Shown: in pieces, positions 60,240-64,000 of the stretch | Numbering within the stretch: the stretch's first letter is position 1 | Layout: each line of letters begins with the position of its first letter | Assembly: GCA_025200525.1 (NCBI GenBank) | Contig: CM045762.1 | Coordinates: forward strand, 86,184,717-86,248,716 | Reading direction: 5' to 3' | Source: Camellia lanceoleosa | Taxonomy: Eukaryota > Streptophyta > Magnoliopsida > Ericales > Theaceae | DNA length: 64,000 bases | Program-made: the position numbers and the translations under genes | The notes under the pieces: generated by a model | Seen by the model: only the letters and a program-made list of their open reading frames with translations | The model's database searches: none | What the model was told of the DNA's origin: nothing

Positions 60240-61960
60240 TAATTATAAAAAATTATGTATGATTTTTGGTTTGTGAATTCTTGAAACTTGAGAAAATATA
60301 GAGTATATGTTATATACTTGGAAAAATTTTCTAAATGTAATTTGATGTCATTAATATCAATTTGGTATGTGGTGTATTATCAATGGATGTCAATTATTTA
60401 TCAAAGTATTGATAAAAATATGAACTTATGTGTTTTGACATAAGCGAAATTCTAATTATTCTTTGGAATAATGACTAAAATTAGTGTGGTGACTGATAAC
60501 TCTGTAATGAAATATTATATAAGTTAAAATATTTCATGGGTTAAAGACACTTTAATAATTGTCGACATAGTCACCAATACTGAATAAGATAAATAAGATG
60601 TAATTGTATTTATACAGTGATATTTATATTCCATGTTGAGATTGGAATAAATGGTTGCAGTAAACAAAAAGAAATTAATCATGGCTAAAGAAATGTTATT
60701 TGACAAAGTGTTGTGGCCATAACCGGTTTTAGTCATTTCTTCTTTGTACTGCAAAAGCAAGTTATGAAGTCTAATTGTTTTTAGACAAATTAGTATTGTG
60801 ATTATATTCACAAAGCAATTTACATCTTGTTATTTAGTTCAAGTACGCCAATTAATGATATATTCTGATTTATCTCAGAATTGTGGGGGTGTATTAATAT
60901 TTTTTGTAATTATACATCAGCAAAAAAAATTAAGTTTTTTTGGAATACTTAAAATGTGGGGGTGCTTGGTGTATTTTACCAAAGTAATGGTTCTGATTGT
61001 AGGTCCACAAGAATTTCAATTCTTTTTATAGGACAAAGTTGGAGTAGAAGCAAAAATAGTTTCATTAACTCCTAAGGAACAACTCTATGTTTATTATTTT
61101 AAATTTGAAAATGGAAGTGACATAGAGTAACAGTAAGTCTTGATATAATGAAAGACTTAATACCGTAGAACATTTGTTTTCAGTTGTGAATATTGACTGA
61201 GGATAATGTAATAGATCCACTAACTACTCAATGATATATAACTGAGAAGGTTAGACGAATAATAGCGGCCGCTAAACAAAAAGTTTGACCAGAGAGCAAA
61301 TGAAGGAAAGATCATCGAGGGGAATGTGATTAAAGCCTATTACACCAGAGTCATCATAATGGTAACCCTACTTAGATGACTAGAGATCTCAAGAACTAAG
61401 TTCAAAGGGACAACTAAGTTGTGTGTGGCTCGCTAGAAATCACTAAAGGAGTCTAATTCCTATCTATTCCTATGATGAGAGTGATATCTGCAACATGTGT
61501 TGTATGTAGGGAATTTAGGGTAAGTTATGTTTTTAATGATTACTTATATCTTGAAAACCCTAGACGGGTATCTTTCAAGAGGAGTATTTAAGAGACTTGA
61601 AATAAGGATCACCTATATGAGTGTGAAGGAGCTGCTTCTATGAGAATTGATAAGGCAAAATTCTCTAAAGCACTCATGAAATACCAGGAGATGCCTAAGG
61701 CCAAAACGAGCACAACCGTGAGAACTAAGTTGTGTCTGGAGATATTCTGTGTGAATTCTATTGTCTTGACTTACACAAACGGCTGAACAGTTCAAGACAT
61801 CACATCCACTGATTAGCTAGTAAGTCCGATAGGCTTTCACTAGGGAAGGTTTAAAGCCGAAAGCTACCTATCCCGATACAGGGTATTTCTTTAAATGTAC
61901 TTTCTCTTTGTCTGTATGTTGTTGCATGTCCTTTCCGTAAATTTCATTCATGTGGGGGAT
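60240..61960 (+). other. Non-coding 3' part of the LTR element
   Basis: 60240-61040 is AT-rich without a gene. 61040-61960 has the look of a Copia 3' region after pol (GGCTCGCTAGAAATCACTAA, CCTATGATGAGAGTGATATC, GATACAGGGTATTTC) and ends in the polypurine tract. Confidence 0.5.
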
Positions 61961-62437
61961 TATTGGAAAATTTGAATTTAAATTTACTCCAATGGTTGTG
62001 TCTCTTGAGATGGAAGGGTGTGTTTTTTTAAAGGATCACAATCTTTCTGAAGAGTCACATAGAAGTCTATATATTCCATCTCTCTCACTTCACTTTGCAT
62101 TATTCTTCATATTTCCTAAGTCTAATTTTCCTATTAAGAGAGTACATGCACAGCAAAGTTCGCTAGGCTTACAATAGTAGTGCTGTTAGTGCAAGACATT
62201 GATCGTTGTATCTTGGGAGATAGACATCCATTGAATCCTAAGCACCGGTGGGAGGATGAATCTGTCTTAAGGAGAGAGTGTCACACACTCGACTCGATCA
62301 TGTTTTTTCTATTTATGTATTGTAAGTTTTATCACGTTATTATGTTATTTTATTTCAGTTTTGGTTTTGCCCAAAAACTGTATACATATATATAAATTAT
62401 ATTTTTTTTGTAGTTTGGTACTATAATTTTTCTAACA
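61961..62437 (+). repeat. 3' LTR of the PP2C/PPR-carrying element
   Basis: 477 bp, TATTGGAAAATTTG...TTTCTAACA, followed by the TTTAG target duplication. Confidence 0.9.
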
Positions 62438-62739
62438 TTTAGTTCTTTTATTTCGTTCAATTTACCCATCAAATTCGAATAACTAATAACATTTTTAATT
62501 CAAAATGGATGCAATTTACGGCAAAATGATATGGTAGTTGTATTTTTTATAATTATAAATTGTCATAATGAGTGTTTTGACTTAGAAAAGAAAATTCACA
62601 AATCCTATATAAAAATTTTGTAAGAAAATTTATATTTGCATGGCCTCACCTTTTTTCCAAACAAAATAGATGGATCCTCTGGAAATAGTGGAAATGGAGC
62701 TGTTTTGTTTAGGGTTTGTTCTTACTAGGGCCTTTCTGC

Positions 62740-63330
62740 TAGGAGTGGACAGATCTCGGGTCGGACCAGGCCAACATTATATAGTAAAAAATATGTGTTA
62801 TTCCAAATCCGGCCTGGCCTGGCCTAACATCGAACTTAATCTAGTCATTCCAAGCTCGGCCTTAAAATTTAAATTTCAAGCGCGCCCACTTAACCCTATA
62901 AATATAAACTATTATTTTTTTTAAAAAATTATTTTCATCTTGAATCAATATTAAAGTATTTAGATTCTTTTACTTATTATTTAAATTTAGAATGTTAACA
63001 AAATTCAATGGTAAAATAAATATAATTTTTAATGAATGTTTTAATTTAAGCTTTAGAAAGAAGTATATATATATATATATATTCTTGTGTTTTATATTTT
63101 TTTATTTTATTTTATAATTAAACTAGTATAAAATTATAATTAATATTTTATAAATGACCGGCACGTTGAGTTGGGCTAGAACTTTTTATCTCAAGTTCAG
63201 TCTAGACATTAAATAGGTATAAAATCTCAGTATAATTCAGTCCTATGAAGAAAACAAATTTTCCAAACACTAAAAATATTGTGCTCGACTAGACGGGGTG
63301 GGTGGGCCAGCGGGTTGATGAACACCTCTA
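62740..63330. mobile_element. hAT-like element, 591 bp
   Basis: The flanks CTTTCTGC (62732-62739) and CTTTATGC (63331-63338) form an 8-bp target duplication with one change. The left end TAGGAGTGGACAGATCTCGG and the complement of the right end TAGAGGTGTTCATCAACCCG are decayed terminal repeats. The interior has GGCCTGGCC repeats and a (TA)n at 63066-63082, resembling the element at 29558-29931. No gene. Confidence 0.7.
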
Positions 63331-63338
63331 CTTTATGC

Positions 63339-64000
63339 CTCGATTAGTGGGAACTTCATGTTAAATATTCAAAACTTTCAAGCTAAAATCCCATCCCTGC
63401 ATGTTCATTGAATTTTCTCAGGAAACTGCATTTCCTACTTTGTACTTGACATAAACGCAAGAGGGAGATGAACTTTATCAGAATTGATTTAATTGAAATT
63501 TTGGAGTAAAATGATGAGCTTAGTGAGAACTAATAAAAAATGTGAGTGATAGAACAAATCAGAAATGACAGGCAATATGCACCAAATAAGGATTTTGCGT
63601 AATGATCTTACGGTGTTATTTATCATTACCACAACAAAATATGTGAAGAAAATATTAATTTAACAATTCGAGTTTGAAATAGAAATAAAAAAAATGAATT
63701 ATGTTGTTTGGTAAGTAGAATTAGTTCTAGAGATAGGAATGAACGAGGAAATCATCTTTTTTTTTTTTTTTTTTGCCTTCTGCATTTGATTCTACTCATT
63801 AGCAAATCAACGATTGATTTTTTTGTCTTTATTCGTATGTAGTGAATGAGAATGATTTGTGTAGTATCCATAAATCACCACTTAAGTACCATAAAAATAA
63901 TTTAAAAAATTTAACCAAGAGATGGTTCTTGTCTACCTTAATGTTGAAGGATGGTTTGGATATTTAAAATTTTCCATTACTTTAGTTGTATTTGTTGCTT
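63339..64000. other. AT-rich tail of the window, no gene
   Basis: No gene seen. A poly(T) run lies at 63757-63774. Confidence 0.55.

Larger units (their letters stand above)
57753..62437 (+). mobile_element. LTR retrotransposon with host gene fragments as cargo
   Basis: LTRs lie at 57753-58218 and 61961-62437. TTTAG is duplicated on both sides (57748-57752, 62438-62442). The polypurine tract ATGTGGGGGAT is directly before the right LTR. Both LTRs start TATTGG, a change from the usual TGTTGG. The 3.7-kb interior has no retroviral domain. It carries a PP2C exon, a small MITE and a PPR fragment, then a Copia-like 3' untranslated part (61040-61960). No clear PBS is seen after the left LTR. The LTRs differ by indels of about 20-30 bp, so it is old. 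Confidence 0.85.

Noticed and set aside
57753..62437. Two independent solo LTRs instead of one element
   Set aside because: TTTAG on the two outer sides, and a polypurine tract directly before the right LTR, show one element.

Overview
This window is nuclear DNA of a flowering plant, almost certainly a eudicot. The evidence is Ty1/copia and Ty3/gypsy LTR retrotransposons with plant-type primer binding sites, a CC-NB-ARC-LRR resistance gene of the RGA type, plant F-box genes, an NCL-type Na+/Ca2+ exchanger gene, long AT-rich spacers and abundant hAT, Mutator, Harbinger and CACTA-like debris. Some gene fragments hint at a woody eudicot, but the species cannot be named from sequence alone. I see no intact protein-coding gene: every recognisable host gene is a fragment or carries disabling changes.

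Layout. 1-3401: right part of a long LTR-type element with 159-bp tandem repeats. 3402-8609: 5' half of a minus-strand Ty3 element (LTR, PBS, gag, protease), its gag split by a 2.5-kb solo LTR (5051-7593). 8610-12060: simple repeats, a direct-repeat pair and small MITEs. 12421-15470: an inverted duplication of an NCL exchanger gene fragment with 1.33-kb arms. 15575-25211: first copy of a segmental duplication ending in an F-box pseudogene, enlarged by a LINE 3' end, a 3.5-kb LTR element carrying a rearranged RAD51 cDNA (16679-20169), and another solo LTR (21604-23880). 25212-33864: gene-free, AT-rich DNA with DNA transposons. 33865-38901: degenerate Copia element. 38925-42842: second copy of the segmental duplication, its F-box gene broken by a SINE. 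43389-46264: a TIR transposon with a relative nested inside it. 46439-46841: a Mutator-type foldback element. 48851-52693: a CACTA-like end followed by minus-strand fragments of three unrelated genes (RHF2A-type E3 ligase, RuvB-like 1, clade A PP2C). 53012-56307: a CNL resistance pseudogene. 57753-62437: a second LTR element holding host gene fragments (AP2C-type PP2C and PPR). 62740-63330: a hAT-like element.

The unifying theme is capture and copying of host gene pieces by mobile elements. There are two LTR elements with non-retroviral cargo, a multi-gene exon mosaic, an inverted gene duplication that would fold into a long hairpin if transcribed, and an F-box segmental duplication whose two copies have been interrupted independently. 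Several insertions are proven by exact target-site duplications (CAAGG, AGTGT, TTTAG, an 8-bp hAT type, a 9-bp Mutator type and a 15-bp SINE type), so the order of nesting can be read directly.
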